From Candidatus Edwardsbacteria bacterium (GTDB lineage: Bacteria; Edwardsbacteria; AC1; EtOH8): DNA of 48,202 nucleotides. Position 1 is the stretch's first letter, and every line of letters starts with the position of its first letter. The stretch lies in NCBI GenBank assembly GCA_018821925.1, contig JAHJLF010000049.1, forward strand, positions 1 to 48,202, written 5' to 3'. Below the pieces are notes generated by a model. The model was not told the origin of the DNA and did no database searches. It was given only the letters and a program-made list of their open reading frames with translations. Made by a program: the position numbers and the translations under genes. Positions 32,648 through 40,325 of the stretch are shown piece after piece.

Positions 32648-34633
32648 TCAGTTCCAAAGCTCCATGGATATGCCGAAAGCATAGCTCCTGCGGGGCATGG
32701 GATATCCGGCCCGCACCTGGTATTCGGCGTTGAACAGGTTGTCGATCTTGTAGAACAAAAGCGCATCCCTGATCTTCAACGACAGCGTTTGGCCGGAAAC
32801 GAAATAACGCGGCAGTTCGGATCCCGGATTAAATTCATCGGGGTGGCTGGCCAGCTGGCGGTCCTTGTACTGGGTGTTTAACTGCCAGCTGAGCGAGAGA
32901 TGGTCTGTGATGGGGTAACCCTTAACAGCAAATGACAGGTTGGCGGAATTGGCCGGAGTGTAATTCAACTCCCGGTTGCTATCTGAAAAGCCGAATTGAA
33001 ATTTAGCAGAAACATCTACTACTTTTGCCAAACAATAATTATAGCTGGCATTTAGGACAAAATATTTCAGCAGCGATGCCCCACCGTTAATTTCAAAACC
33101 GGTTGTTTTAACTTCGGTAAGGTTGGCTGTTTGAGTAAAAAAAGTATCGGGGAGGATGAAAGTTGTCTGATTCCAATTAATAAGGTCTGTGGTGTTGCGT
33201 TGGTATAAACAGATGGAACTATTATACGAAGCGTTCTCCTGCTTGTAGCCGATCTCATACTGGTTGCTTTTTTCGGGGTTTAGTGTGTCATTGCCGGAAT
33301 AAATAGATACGTCCCAGGGGGAATTATAAACTGAATACCAATACAATTCATTGACAGTAGGTGCGCGATAGGCTATGCCGTAAGTGGCATATAAAGCGTA
33401 CTGCTTGGTTAATTGCCAACTGGAAGAAATCGAAGGTGAAATTTGGCGTGGATAAGATGAATTCTTGTCGTACCTCACACCGGCAACGACCAGCCAGGGC
33501 GATAATGGTTTGACCTCCTGATTTATAAAGGCCGAGTACTGATCAATATTGTGATCTCCGGAATTATCGCTTTCGCTCGTTACTTGCTGATAGGCGCCCC
33601 CAAAGACCACATTGAATTTTTGCCGGAAGCCATAATTAAATTGAACATCTGCATTGTTCTGTCTGGAGAAATTTCTGGTGCTGGAATTATAATCGTAACT
33701 GTAGAAAATATTATCCACCATGCTTTGTCCGAACTTTATCTTAACAAGATCGGAATAAGAAATATTGGCGTAAAAATCCTGCTGGTCGTCTAACATCCGG
33801 TCATGCAAGGTGGCGCCATATATAAGGCTCCCCGGCGACCCGCTCATCGACTGGTATGAGTGGTATTCCAGGCCGACCTTTAAAAGGTTTATCGGCGTTG
33901 CGGTGGCGCCCAAAAAATAATTACTGCCGCTGTAATCGGAATTGGGTCGTTCTCCGTCGGTGCTTTTCCAATCAGCCGAAAGGGAGATGCTCAAAAACCG
34001 GTTCAACTGCCGGGAAAGGATGGCCGACATTGTCTGCTGTTTATGCTTCCCGTATTGATAGGTTATCTTGGAATAAGGCTTTTCAGGGGCGTCGTCAATG
34101 GTTATTATATTGACCACTCCGGCCAGGGCATTGGCCCCGTAAAGAGCTGAGGCCGGTCCCTTGACCACCTCGATCCGTTTTATGTTGCCGGTTATCTTAT
34201 TAAGGTCGTAGCCCCCGGTCAATGCCGAGTTCAAAGGCATGCCATTTAGCAGAAAAAGGACCTGTTCGGAAGACGAGCCCCTGATGTTGAATGATGCCAC
34301 GCTGCCCAGCCCCCCGGTAATCCCCACATTGCCCCCCGATACCTGCGAGAAGGCTGTCACTGCCCCTCTGGATGGATCCATGGAATCTGCCTGAATGATG
34401 GAAACGCTGGCTGGGGCCACCAACTGGGCCAGAGGAGTCCTGGTGGCGGTCACCACTATACCTTTTAAGGTAAAAACCGGGATGCTATCGGACAATGCAG
34501 CCGGTTTGATTATTCCATCCCCGGACAAAGTATCAAGGGATACATTGGGGTCGTTGCCGGGGGCGTTTGGGCCCCTTAGAGAGTCCCCATGGGAGGCTGC
34601 CAAGATCAGGCTAAGCATCAAGGCGGTTAGCAT
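32648..34633 (-). CDS. TonB-dependent outer-membrane receptor, probably for cobalamin (BtuB-like)
   Basis: The product is 661 residues. A signal peptide (about 1-14) is followed by a TonB-box-like segment (GIVVTATRTP), the plug domain (FNIRGSSSEQVLFLLNGMPL ... IKRIEVVKGPASALYGANAL) and a 22-strand-type barrel ending in the aromatic strand SYAFGISMEL. AAGGAG lies 5 bases before the start. It is the last gene of an operon that begins with a B12 riboswitch and contains the complete BtuFCD transporter, and this context, rather than sequence alone, supports cobalamin or a related corrinoid as the substrate. Confidence 0.92.
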   Translation of the reverse strand: MLTALMLSLILAASHGDSLRGPNAPGNDPNVSLDTLSGDGIIKPAALSDSIPVFTLKGIVVTATRTPLAQLVAPASVSIIQADSMDPSRGAVTAFSQVSGGNVGITGGLGSVASFNIRGSSSEQVLFLLNGMPLNSALTGGYDLNKITGNIKRIEVVKGPASALYGANALAGVVNIITIDDAPEKPYSKITYQYGKHKQQTMSAILSRQLNRFLSISLSADWKSTDGERPNSDYSGSNYFLGATATPINLLKVGLEYHSYQSMSGSPGSLIYGATLHDRMLDDQQDFYANISYSDLVKIKFGQSMVDNIFYSYDYNSSTRNFSRQNNADVQFNYGFRQKFNVVFGGAYQQVTSESDNSGDHNIDQYSAFINQEVKPLSPWLVVAGVRYDKNSSYPRQISPSISSSWQLTKQYALYATYGIAYRAPTVNELYWYSVYNSPWDVSIYSGNDTLNPEKSNQYEIGYKQENASYNSSICLYQRNTTDLINWNQTTFILPDTFFTQTANLTEVKTTGFEINGGASLLKYFVLNASYNYCLAKVVDVSAKFQFGFSDSNRELNYTPANSANLSFAVKGYPITDHLSLSWQLNTQYKDRQLASHPDEFNPGSELPRYFVSGQTLSLKIRDALLFYKIDNLFNAEYQVRAGYPMPRRSYAFGISMELWN

Positions 34634-34652
34634 CTATTCTCCTTAATATTTA

Positions 34653-34856
34653 TTATCCGGTCAAACCGATCATGATCTGTCTTTGTTTCTGAGCGAACTT
34701 TATTTTGTTCTCCTTTGCCAGCCAGCCCAGGGCCAGGTAAAGGTTTTTATCGTCAAGCTTGGTGCTTCTTTTTAAAGCGCTGATATTCTGCTCGCCTTTG
34801 GCATTCAATTCGTGCCAGATTGTTCCGGCATTTTTGCCGATATTCATTTCCCACAT
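34653..34856 (-). CDS. Small winged-helix protein (DUF2582-like)
   Basis: The product is 67 residues. The sequence GTIWHELNAKGEQNISALKR ... LDDKNLYLALGWLAKENKI is the compact winged helix-turn-helix seen in DUF2582 proteins. AAAGGAGG stands 7 bases before the ATG, so it is well translated. It sits 14 bases after btuD and 19 bases before the receptor gene, inside the B12 operon. The role is unknown; a DNA-binding or protein-binding accessory is possible. Confidence 0.85.
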   Translation of the reverse strand: MWEMNIGKNAGTIWHELNAKGEQNISALKRSTKLDDKNLYLALGWLAKENKIKFAQKQRQIMIGLTG

Positions 34857-34870
34857 GAAATTTCCTCCTT

Positions 34871-35635
34871 TTAAATAAGAATTTGTGGTCTATTGGTTCT
34901 GGGATGCAAAACGATATCGATATCGGTTTCATAAACCGGCGTTAGGATGGTTGCGTTCAGCACTTCGTTGGGCGGGTTGTCAGCGGCGATGGCCCCTTGA
35001 TGCAGTAATATTATCCGGTCGCAAAAACTGGCGGCCAGGTTCAGGTCGTGCAGAACAGCTATTACCAGAACCCCGATTTCGGAGCTCAACTTTCTGGCCG
35101 TTCCCAGGATCAGGCGCTGATGCTTGAGGTCCAGGTGATTGGTGGGTTCATCCATTAATAACACTTTGGGCTGCTGGGCCAAGGCCCGGGCCAATATTAC
35201 CCGTTGCCGCTCGCCGCCCGAAAGTTCGGTGATCGGGCGATCCTTTAGCTGATAGCAGTCACTCTGCCGCATCGCCTCCTCAATGATCCTATGATCCCCG
35301 ATTGTTTCATCCTGCAGGGCTTTGAGGAACGGGCTCCTACCCATGGCCACTATTTCGTAGGCGGTAAAATCGAAGGGAAAGAAATTGTCTTGAAAAACAA
35401 CTGCAACCATACGGGCCAGAGCCTGTGAATTATATCCGGCAATATCCTTTCCTCCGATAGTTATCCGGCCGGGGAAATTACCCCTTAATCCGGCCAGGCA
35501 AGATAACAAAGTGCTTTTGCCGGAGCCGTTGGGCCCGATCAGCCCTATCATCTCTCCCGAAGCGGCCTGTAGGCTGATATCGCGAAGGGCCGTAATCGGG
35601 CCGTAGCGGTATGTCAGATGGTTTATAGCTATCAT
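34871..35635 (-). CDS. btuD: Cobalamin ABC transporter ATPase BtuD-like
   Basis: The product is 254 residues from the ATG at 35635, which gives a 4-base ATGA overlap with btuC; a start at 35659 would add 8 residues and has no ribosome site. Walker A GPNGSGKST, Q loop, signature LSGGERQR, Walker B VLLMDEP and switch His (VLHD) are all present. It powers the BtuC permease at the inner membrane. Family members also serve haem and siderophore transporters; the B12 riboswitch settles the assignment. Confidence 0.92.
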   Translation of the reverse strand: MIAINHLTYRYGPITALRDISLQAASGEMIGLIGPNGSGKSTLLSCLAGLRGNFPGRITIGGKDIAGYNSQALARMVAVVFQDNFFPFDFTAYEIVAMGRSPFLKALQDETIGDHRIIEEAMRQSDCYQLKDRPITELSGGERQRVILARALAQQPKVLLMDEPTNHLDLKHQRLILGTARKLSSEIGVLVIAVLHDLNLAASFCDRIILLHQGAIAADNPPNEVLNATILTPVYETDIDIVLHPRTNRPQILI

Positions 35636-36597
35636 ATCTTCTGTGATTTTTTTCTCCATAACAGGAAAATGAAAAACGGTACGCCCAAAAGGGCGGTAAT
35701 GACGCCAACCGGGATTTCAAAATTTCCGAAGCTTCTGGCCAGAGTGTCCGAGAGGATCAACAGGCTGGCGCCCAACAGTCCGGAAACAGGCAGCAGCCTT
35801 TTATTGTCCGGCCCCGAAATCATCCTTCCCAGATGGGGTACCATCAACCCGATAAAGCCTATCACTCCGGCCAGGGAAACCAGCGCTGCCACCATCAGGG
35901 CGATGATAAAGAACACAGATTTTTTCAGCCGTTCCACCGGAACCCCCATGCTCTGGGCCTGGGCCTCCCCCAGGGTCAGCAAGTTCAGGTTTTTCGACTG
36001 GATCCACAGATAGATAGACCCCGCCACCACCAACACCGAGGCGATGGCTAGCAGGAAGACCGTGTCCCGGGTAAACAGGATCCCCAGATTGCCCATTAAA
36101 ATGTAGATCATATCCTGTAGCTGCCTTCCGGCCAGGGACATCAGCAGCATTATCAGGCCGGAGAAAAAGGCATTGACCACCACGCCGGATAATATCATGG
36201 TCTCTGAAGGAAGCCGCCCGTGGACCCGGGCCAGCCGGTAGACCAAAAAGATGGCGGCCACTCCGAAGGAGAAGGAGAATAACTGCAATGTGAAAGCACC
36301 GACAAGACCGGACGATAGACCCAGGATCAATGCCAAAGCCATGCCGCAGGCCGCTCCGCCGGAAACCCCCAGCAGATATGGTTCGGCCAGGGCATTGCCC
36401 AAAACCGCCTGCAGGGCGGTGCCGGAAACGGCCAGGCCCATCCCCACCAGGGCGCCCAGCAATACCCGTGGCAGCCGGATGGAGGCTATCTCCGGGCTGA
36501 CGAACAGTCCGAATCCACCAGGGCCAAAGGAAAGACCGGCTAAAACTGCCAGGAAAAGTATCAGCGGCGACAGCCAGACTAAATGCTTACTTCTCAT
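35632..36597 (-). CDS. btuC: Cobalamin ABC transporter permease BtuC-like (FecCD family)
   Basis: The product is 321 residues with about ten hydrophobic helices. It carries the FecCD hallmarks RLPRVLLGALVGMGLAVSG, the coupling segment LGEAQAQSMG and GLMVPHLGRM. It forms the transmembrane path for B12 with BtuD and receives it from BtuF. It overlaps the btuF stop by 11 bases and the btuD start by 4. Confidence 0.94.
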   Translation of the reverse strand: MRSKHLVWLSPLILFLAVLAGLSFGPGGFGLFVSPEIASIRLPRVLLGALVGMGLAVSGTALQAVLGNALAEPYLLGVSGGAACGMALALILGLSSGLVGAFTLQLFSFSFGVAAIFLVYRLARVHGRLPSETMILSGVVVNAFFSGLIMLLMSLAGRQLQDMIYILMGNLGILFTRDTVFLLAIASVLVVAGSIYLWIQSKNLNLLTLGEAQAQSMGVPVERLKKSVFFIIALMVAALVSLAGVIGFIGLMVPHLGRMISGPDNKRLLPVSGLLGASLLILSDTLARSFGNFEIPVGVITALLGVPFFIFLLWRKKSQKI

Positions 36598-37486
36598 AAA
36601 ATATTCTATTCAGCTCTTTTAATCCCATAACAGAACGGGGCCCGGCCCGCAGGACAATATCCAGATCCAGGTCGTCGAACACTTTTTTATTCTTGACCGC
36701 CGGGATGTTCTGCCAGCCGATCCTTTCAGATAATCGTTTTTTATCGGTCTGGGGATGGAGTATCAATACAATATCCGGCCGTCGTTGAATGACGATCTCC
36801 GGGTTGATGACAGCATAATCCTGGCCGATATCCGAAACGATATTTTCACCTCCGGCCTGTTCAATCAGCAGCCCTACCAAACCCATGTTGCCGGCGGTCA
36901 TCAACGGCTGTGACGAAATCTCGGCATATACCTTGGGCCTTTTGCCCTGCGGGATCACCTCCAGGGAAGATTTTATTTCTCTCAGGGCTGTTCCGATATC
37001 AATCAGCAGGGAATCGGCCACCGCTTGTTTGTTTAAAACCACTGAAAGAAGTTTGATGTCTCGGAAGATATCATCAATGCTGACCGGATTTAAAACCACC
37101 ACCGGGATTTTCAGTGCCTCCAGTTTGGCCAGGATAGGAGTATTCTTCGTTCCCACAATGACAGTCAGGTCGGGTTTTAAAGCCAGGATCCTCTCCAGAT
37201 TGGCGGTGGTAGCGTCGCCAACTATTTCTTTTTCCTTGGTCTGCGGGGGATAATTGCACCAAGCCGTGATGCCGACCAGCTTGTCCTCGGCGTGCAGGGC
37301 GTAGATCATTTCCGTCACATTGGGAGCGAAGGAGATCACCCTGACGGGAGTTTTTGATAATGTAACTGTCCGGCCGATATCGTCGGTTACGGTTAATTTT
37401 TCACCAGAATAAAGCTGTTGGGGTTCCTTTTGACTACAGCTTATAAAAAAGAATGTCGTTATGATAAACAGAAAGGTTTTTTTCAT
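36587..37486 (-). CDS. btuF: Cobalamin-binding lipoprotein BtuF-like
   Basis: The product is 299 residues. The signal ends in a lipobox with C17 (FFFISC), so the protein is a lipoprotein. The body is the class III periplasmic-binding fold: RVISFAPNVTEMIYAL, GITAWCNYPP and a C-terminal lobe (VINPEIVIQRRPDIVLILHP). It delivers corrinoid from the periplasm to BtuC. It is the first gene after the riboswitch. A GGGGGTG stands immediately before the ATG. Confidence 0.92.
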   Translation of the reverse strand: MKKTFLFIITTFFFISCSQKEPQQLYSGEKLTVTDDIGRTVTLSKTPVRVISFAPNVTEMIYALHAEDKLVGITAWCNYPPQTKEKEIVGDATTANLERILALKPDLTVIVGTKNTPILAKLEALKIPVVVLNPVSIDDIFRDIKLLSVVLNKQAVADSLLIDIGTALREIKSSLEVIPQGKRPKVYAEISSQPLMTAGNMGLVGLLIEQAGGENIVSDIGQDYAVINPEIVIQRRPDIVLILHPQTDKKRLSERIGWQNIPAVKNKKVFDDLDLDIVLRAGPRSVMGLKELNRIFYEK

Positions 37487-37497
37487 ACACCCCCAAT

Positions 37498-37532
37498 TTA
37501 AAAGACTCGAACCTTATGAAAAGATTCGAGCC
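37498..37532 (-). terminator. Riboswitch-controlled attenuator hairpin
   Basis: On the minus strand the arms GGCTCGAA (37532-37525) and TTCGAGTC (37511-37504) form an 8-bp stem with one G-U pair, followed by TTTT. It lies between the aptamer and btuF. Confidence 0.7.
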
Positions 37533-37589
37533 TTGACCTTAAAACAAATCAAGCCCGACCTTTTCCCTCGAAGGTCCGGTAAATATTGT

Positions 37590-37762
37590 GTCAAGGCCGG
37601 TCTCCTGGCTTGCCCGGATCATAAGCGCCTTCCCGTGGTAACAGTGGCATTATGCTTATATCCATTATTTGGGCTTACAGTTGCGGGGCAGCTCCCGATT
37701 TTCTAAAAAATTCAGAGCACGGGATTCCCGATTATCTCCCTTAAATTAGGGAGCACCTTAAC
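37590..37762 (-). promoter_or_regulatory. Cobalamin riboswitch aptamer
   Basis: On the minus strand the conserved parts occur in order: AAGGTGC entry, GGGAATCCCGTG, GAGCTGCCCCGCAACTGTA, the B12 box ATGCCACTG, CGGGAAGGCG, and the closing GATCCGGGCAAGCCAGGAGACCGGC split over the 3' side. P1 closes with GTTAAGG (37762-37756) and CCTTGAC (37596-37590). It senses adenosyl- or methylcobalamin and precedes the B12 uptake operon. Confidence 0.96.
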
Positions 37763-37769
37763 AAACGAG

Positions 37770-37798
37770 ATTATATAAGAAATATTAAATTATGTCAA
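37770..37798 (-). promoter_or_regulatory. Promoter of the cobalamin operon
   Basis: On the minus strand TTGACA (37798-37793), 17 bases, TATAAT (37775-37770). The start point falls at the first base of the riboswitch. Confidence 0.85.
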
Positions 37799-37812
37799 GG
37801 ATACTAAAATTG

Positions 37813-37829
37813 GGCTGCCAGATGCAGCC
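37813..37829 (-). terminator. Probable terminator after tRNA-Ser(CGA)
   Basis: Hairpin GGCTGC / GCAGCC with loop ATCTG, followed on the minus strand by CAATTTTAG. The T tract is imperfect. Confidence 0.5.
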
Positions 37830-37860
37830 TGCTGATTATTTTGCCCATTTGGGCGTAGTC

Positions 37861-37953
37861 TGGCGGAGAGTCAGGGATTTGAACCCCGGATCCCGTTCAT
37901 CACGGAATACACGATTTCGAGTCGTGCGCCTTCAGCCGCTCGGCCAACTCTCC
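37861..37953 (-). tRNA. tRNA-Ser (anticodon CGA), CCA encoded
   Basis: On the minus strand: acceptor GGAGAGT / ACTCTCC, discriminator G, encoded CCA. Anticodon arm CACGA-CTCGAAA-TCGTG gives anticodon CGA. The long variable arm is present. It lies 32 bases after the tadA stop codon and may be cotranscribed with it. Confidence 0.96.
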
Positions 37954-37985
37954 GCTTGTAGATAATGGTATTTGGATAACAGATT

Positions 37986-38456
37986 TCAGGGGTTTTGAGA
38001 ACGGCGTTTTTTAAAGAAATCTTTTAATAGCTGCGAGGCCTCTTTGTCCATTACGGCCCGCTCCACCTTGATCCGGTGGTTGAGGCGCTTATCCTCGACG
38101 ATATTGAAAACCGAGCCGCAGGCCCCGGCCTTGGAATCCGAAGCCGCAAAGGCCAGCCGGTCAATGCGGGCCAGCACCATGGCTCCGGCGCACATGGAGC
38201 AAGGCTCTAAAGTTACATACAGAGTGCAGCCGGTCAGCCGCCAGCGGCCCAGTTTTTTAGCAGCCTGCTTGAGGGCAATAAGCTCGGCATGCCGGGAGGC
38301 GTCTTTTTGAGCTTCCACCTGATTCCAGCCTCTTCCGATGATCTTATAATCATGAACGACCACGGCCCCCACCGGGACTTCATTGTTCAGGGCCGCCTTT
38401 TGGGCCAGCTTCAGGGCCCGTTGCATGAAATATGTATCGCTATGTTTCTTTTGCAT
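37986..38456 (-). CDS. tadA: tRNA-specific adenosine deaminase TadA
   Basis: The product is 156 residues. Zinc/catalytic motif HAE (H56, E58) and PCSMC (C86, C89) are those of the TadA deaminase fold; VPVGAVVV and LTGCTLYVTLEP are family landmarks. It deaminates A34 of tRNA-Arg(ACG) to inosine so that one tRNA can read CGU, CGC and CGA. The substrate tRNA gene lies directly upstream on the same strand: its CCA ends 7 bases before this ATG, leaving no room for a ribosome site outside the tRNA. Confidence 0.95.
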   Translation of the reverse strand: MQKKHSDTYFMQRALKLAQKAALNNEVPVGAVVVHDYKIIGRGWNQVEAQKDASRHAELIALKQAAKKLGRWRLTGCTLYVTLEPCSMCAGAMVLARIDRLAFAASDSKAGACGSVFNIVEDKRLNHRIKVERAVMDKEASQLLKDFFKKRRSQNP

Positions 38457-38463
38457 AATAAAA

Positions 38464-38540
38464 TGGTACGCCCGAGAGGATTCGAACCTCTAACCTACGG
38501 ATTCGTAGTCCGTTGCTCTATCCAGTTGGGCTACGGGCGC
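38464..38540 (-). tRNA. tRNA-Arg (anticodon ACG), CCA encoded
   Basis: On the minus strand: acceptor GCGCCCG / CGGGCGT (first pair G-U), discriminator A, CCA. Anticodon arm ACGGA-CTACGAA-TCCGT gives anticodon ACG. T arm AGAGG... reads GGTTCGAATCC. This is the tRNA whose A34 TadA converts to inosine. Confidence 0.97.
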
Positions 38541-38552
38541 ACTTCAATGGCA

Positions 38553-38582
38553 ATTATAACCATTAAATGGCATTCAAGTCAA
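38553..38582 (-). promoter_or_regulatory. Promoter of the tRNA-Arg-tadA unit
   Basis: On the minus strand TTGACT (38582-38577), 18 bases, consensus TATAAT (38558-38553), 12 bases before the tRNA. Confidence 0.8.
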
Positions 38583-38635
38583 GATGTTTGATAAAGATGA
38601 TATTCCGGCATACTAATTTGTTTTGAAATTAATGT

Positions 38636-38664
38636 TTGTCAAATTAAAGATTTTATAGTATATT
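38636..38664 (+). promoter_or_regulatory. Promoter of the glycosyltransferase-like gene
   Basis: TTGTCA (38636-38641), 17 bases, TATATT (38659-38664), about 40 bases before the first ATG. Confidence 0.6.
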
Positions 38665-38707
38665 AAACAAAGGATAAAGATCATTTTACAGCCAGGAAAA
38701 GAGACCT

Positions 38708-39694
38708 ATGAAAATAAGTCCTAAAATATTCCTGCTGTCATCTCTCTTGATGTATACGCTTATCATCACAGCCCATGGGAGGAAAACTATGGAGAATATC
38801 GTTTTTGCCACCTTTGCCCAGGATGAATCCGAACTGGAACAGGCTCTGGTGCTGGCCAGGAGCCTGCGCACTTTTGGCGGAGATATGAAAGAGGCGCCAT
38901 TCTGGCTATACCTTCCGGCCGAATCACCCGAACTGGCGGGGAAGATCGGCGATAGGTCAGCGCCGCTGAATATCAAGGTGCGGACATCCGCCACTCCCGA
39001 AGCGGCCATGGATTACTATTATTCCGGCAAGACCTTCGCCGCCGGCAATGCCGAAGGGGCCGCCGCCGGGAATTTTAAGGTACTGGCCTGGCTGGATGCC
39101 GATAATGTCATCGTCCGGGAGCCGAAGGATTTTCTTATAAAAGACGGGGTTTGCTTCGGCTGGCGGCCGGTGATGCTCAAACTGATCGGTTCGGCCTATA
39201 ATCAGCCGCCCGACGAATTCTGGTCACGATTGTACGCTAAACTCTCCGTAAAGCCGGAAGCGATCTTTCCCGTAACCACGCCGGTGGATAACGAGCAGAT
39301 AAGGGCATATTTCAATGCCGGGATACTGATAGTCCGGCCCGATCGGGGGATCCTGCGAAAATGGCCGGTATTCTATGAAAAGCTATATTCCGATCCATTC
39401 TATCAGGATGAAAGCAAAAAGGATATTAAAAAAAACATCTTCCTGCACCAGACGGCCCTGGCTGGGGCGGTGCTGAATATGCTCAACCGGGATGAGATGG
39501 TCTGTTTCGACGACAGGCACAATTATCCCTTCTTCTTTTTTGAGAAATACCCAGCCCACAAACAACTGAAATCGCTGGATGATGCCGTTACCATCCGACA
39601 TGATGGAGTGATGTATCGAGATAAGGGCTGGAGGGATAAGATGGCGGATACCTCAAAGATCGCCCAGTGGGTAAAAAGTCAATTCTCTCAATAA
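38708..39694 (+). CDS. Glycosyltransferase-like protein (GT-A type DxD), two possible starts
   Basis: The product is 328 residues. The core resembles a nucleotide-sugar-dependent GT-A fold: VFATFAQDESELEQALVLA, the DxD-like D130-x-D132 in AWLDADNVIV, a later YFNAGILIVRP segment and an acidic C-terminal part (FDDRHNYPFFFF). From the first ATG the protein starts with a signal-peptide-like stretch (KIFLLSSLLMYTLIITA). An in-frame ATG at 38789 has a strong GGGAGG 6 bases upstream and would give a cytoplasmic 301-residue enzyme starting MENIVFATF. Both starts are plausible. Donor and acceptor are unknown. The family assignment rests on the DxD and fold pattern only. Confidence 0.65.
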   Translation: MKISPKIFLLSSLLMYTLIITAHGRKTMENIVFATFAQDESELEQALVLARSLRTFGGDMKEAPFWLYLPAESPELAGKIGDRSAPLNIKVRTSATPEAAMDYYYSGKTFAAGNAEGAAAGNFKVLAWLDADNVIVREPKDFLIKDGVCFGWRPVMLKLIGSAYNQPPDEFWSRLYAKLSVKPEAIFPVTTPVDNEQIRAYFNAGILIVRPDRGILRKWPVFYEKLYSDPFYQDESKKDIKKNIFLHQTALAGAVLNMLNRDEMVCFDDRHNYPFFFFEKYPAHKQLKSLDDAVTIRHDGVMYRDKGWRDKMADTSKIAQWVKSQFSQ

Positions 39695-39715
39695 TAATGA
39701 AAATCGGACAAGAAT

Positions 39716-39750
39716 AAAAGAAGCCGTTACGGTTAGTAACGGCTTCTTTT
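39716..39750 (+). terminator. Strong rho-independent terminator
   Basis: A 15-bp perfect stem (AAAAGAAGCCGTTAC / GTAACGGCTTCTTTT) with a 5-base loop, just after the glycosyltransferase-like gene. Confidence 0.9.
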
Positions 39751-39757
39751 ATCAAAC

Positions 39758-39806
39758 TGGTGCGCCATAAAGGACTCGAACCTTTGACCCGCTGATTAAG
39801 AGTCAA
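39758..39806 (-). pseudogene. 3' fragment of tRNA-Lys(CTT): island attachment site
   Basis: On the minus strand the sequence runs from inside the anticodon stem (TTGACTCTTAATCAGC, anticodon CTT) through a perfect T arm (AAAGG-TTCGAGT-CCTTT) to acceptor ATGGCGC, discriminator A and CCA. The D arm and the 5' acceptor strand (expected GCGCCAT) are absent. A tRNA 3' half at the point where base composition changes is the standard scar of site-specific integration. The missing 5' side faces the AT-rich region to the right. Confidence 0.8.
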
Positions 39807-40019
39807 ATCTGGGCCTTTTATAGAAGAATTGTGATTTCAAGGAGTTCATAAAAACAGCTTATCAATTCGGGGGTTATAGTATTTTGTTAATTTTGTGGGC
39901 TTTGTTTATTTATACCAGTATTGCTTCAAACATGGCACAAATTTGGCACAAACGCCCCTCCTTAGGATGAGGGGCGAGGCTTGGTTTTAAAAAATAAGAA
40001 AGGTAAAAGAAAGGAATAT

Positions 40020-40136
40020 ATGATCCATAAGACACTTACATTTCTCCAGGAGCATTTACGGGGAGCTGAGAATAAATTGAATCTATTTAAAAGTGGAATA
40101 ATCCGGCTTCAATACCGGGCTATTCTTTTATGTTGA
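40020..40136 (+). CDS. Possible small peptide or gene remnant
   Basis: ATG at 40020 is preceded by AAAGGA and opens 38 codons starting MIHKTLTFLQEHL. The N-terminus has the look of a real helical protein start, but the frame then runs through a terminator-like hairpin and stops. It may be the truncated beginning of a lost island gene. No function can be assigned. Confidence 0.25.
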   Translation: MIHKTLTFLQEHLRGAENKLNLFKSGIIRLQYRAILLC

Positions 40137-40325
40137 CAAAATGAATATAATGAGAGTATGATATATTTTATTAGGATGTTATTATGTTATATCATGATTA
40201 ACGATGTTTTCATTGAAAATTAAAAAGAAAGTAAAATTAAACATCTATAGTTTTGCTTGATATATTAAATTCTTTTTTGGCAAGTAATAGCTATATCGGT
40301 TCAATCATATACAATTGAATTTTGC

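Noticed and set aside
39890-40010. Integrase gene remnant suggested by the GTNLAQT reading of the TGGCACAAA repeat
   Set aside because: The upstream part of that frame has no recombinase motifs and a stop close by, so the match is limited to seven residues.
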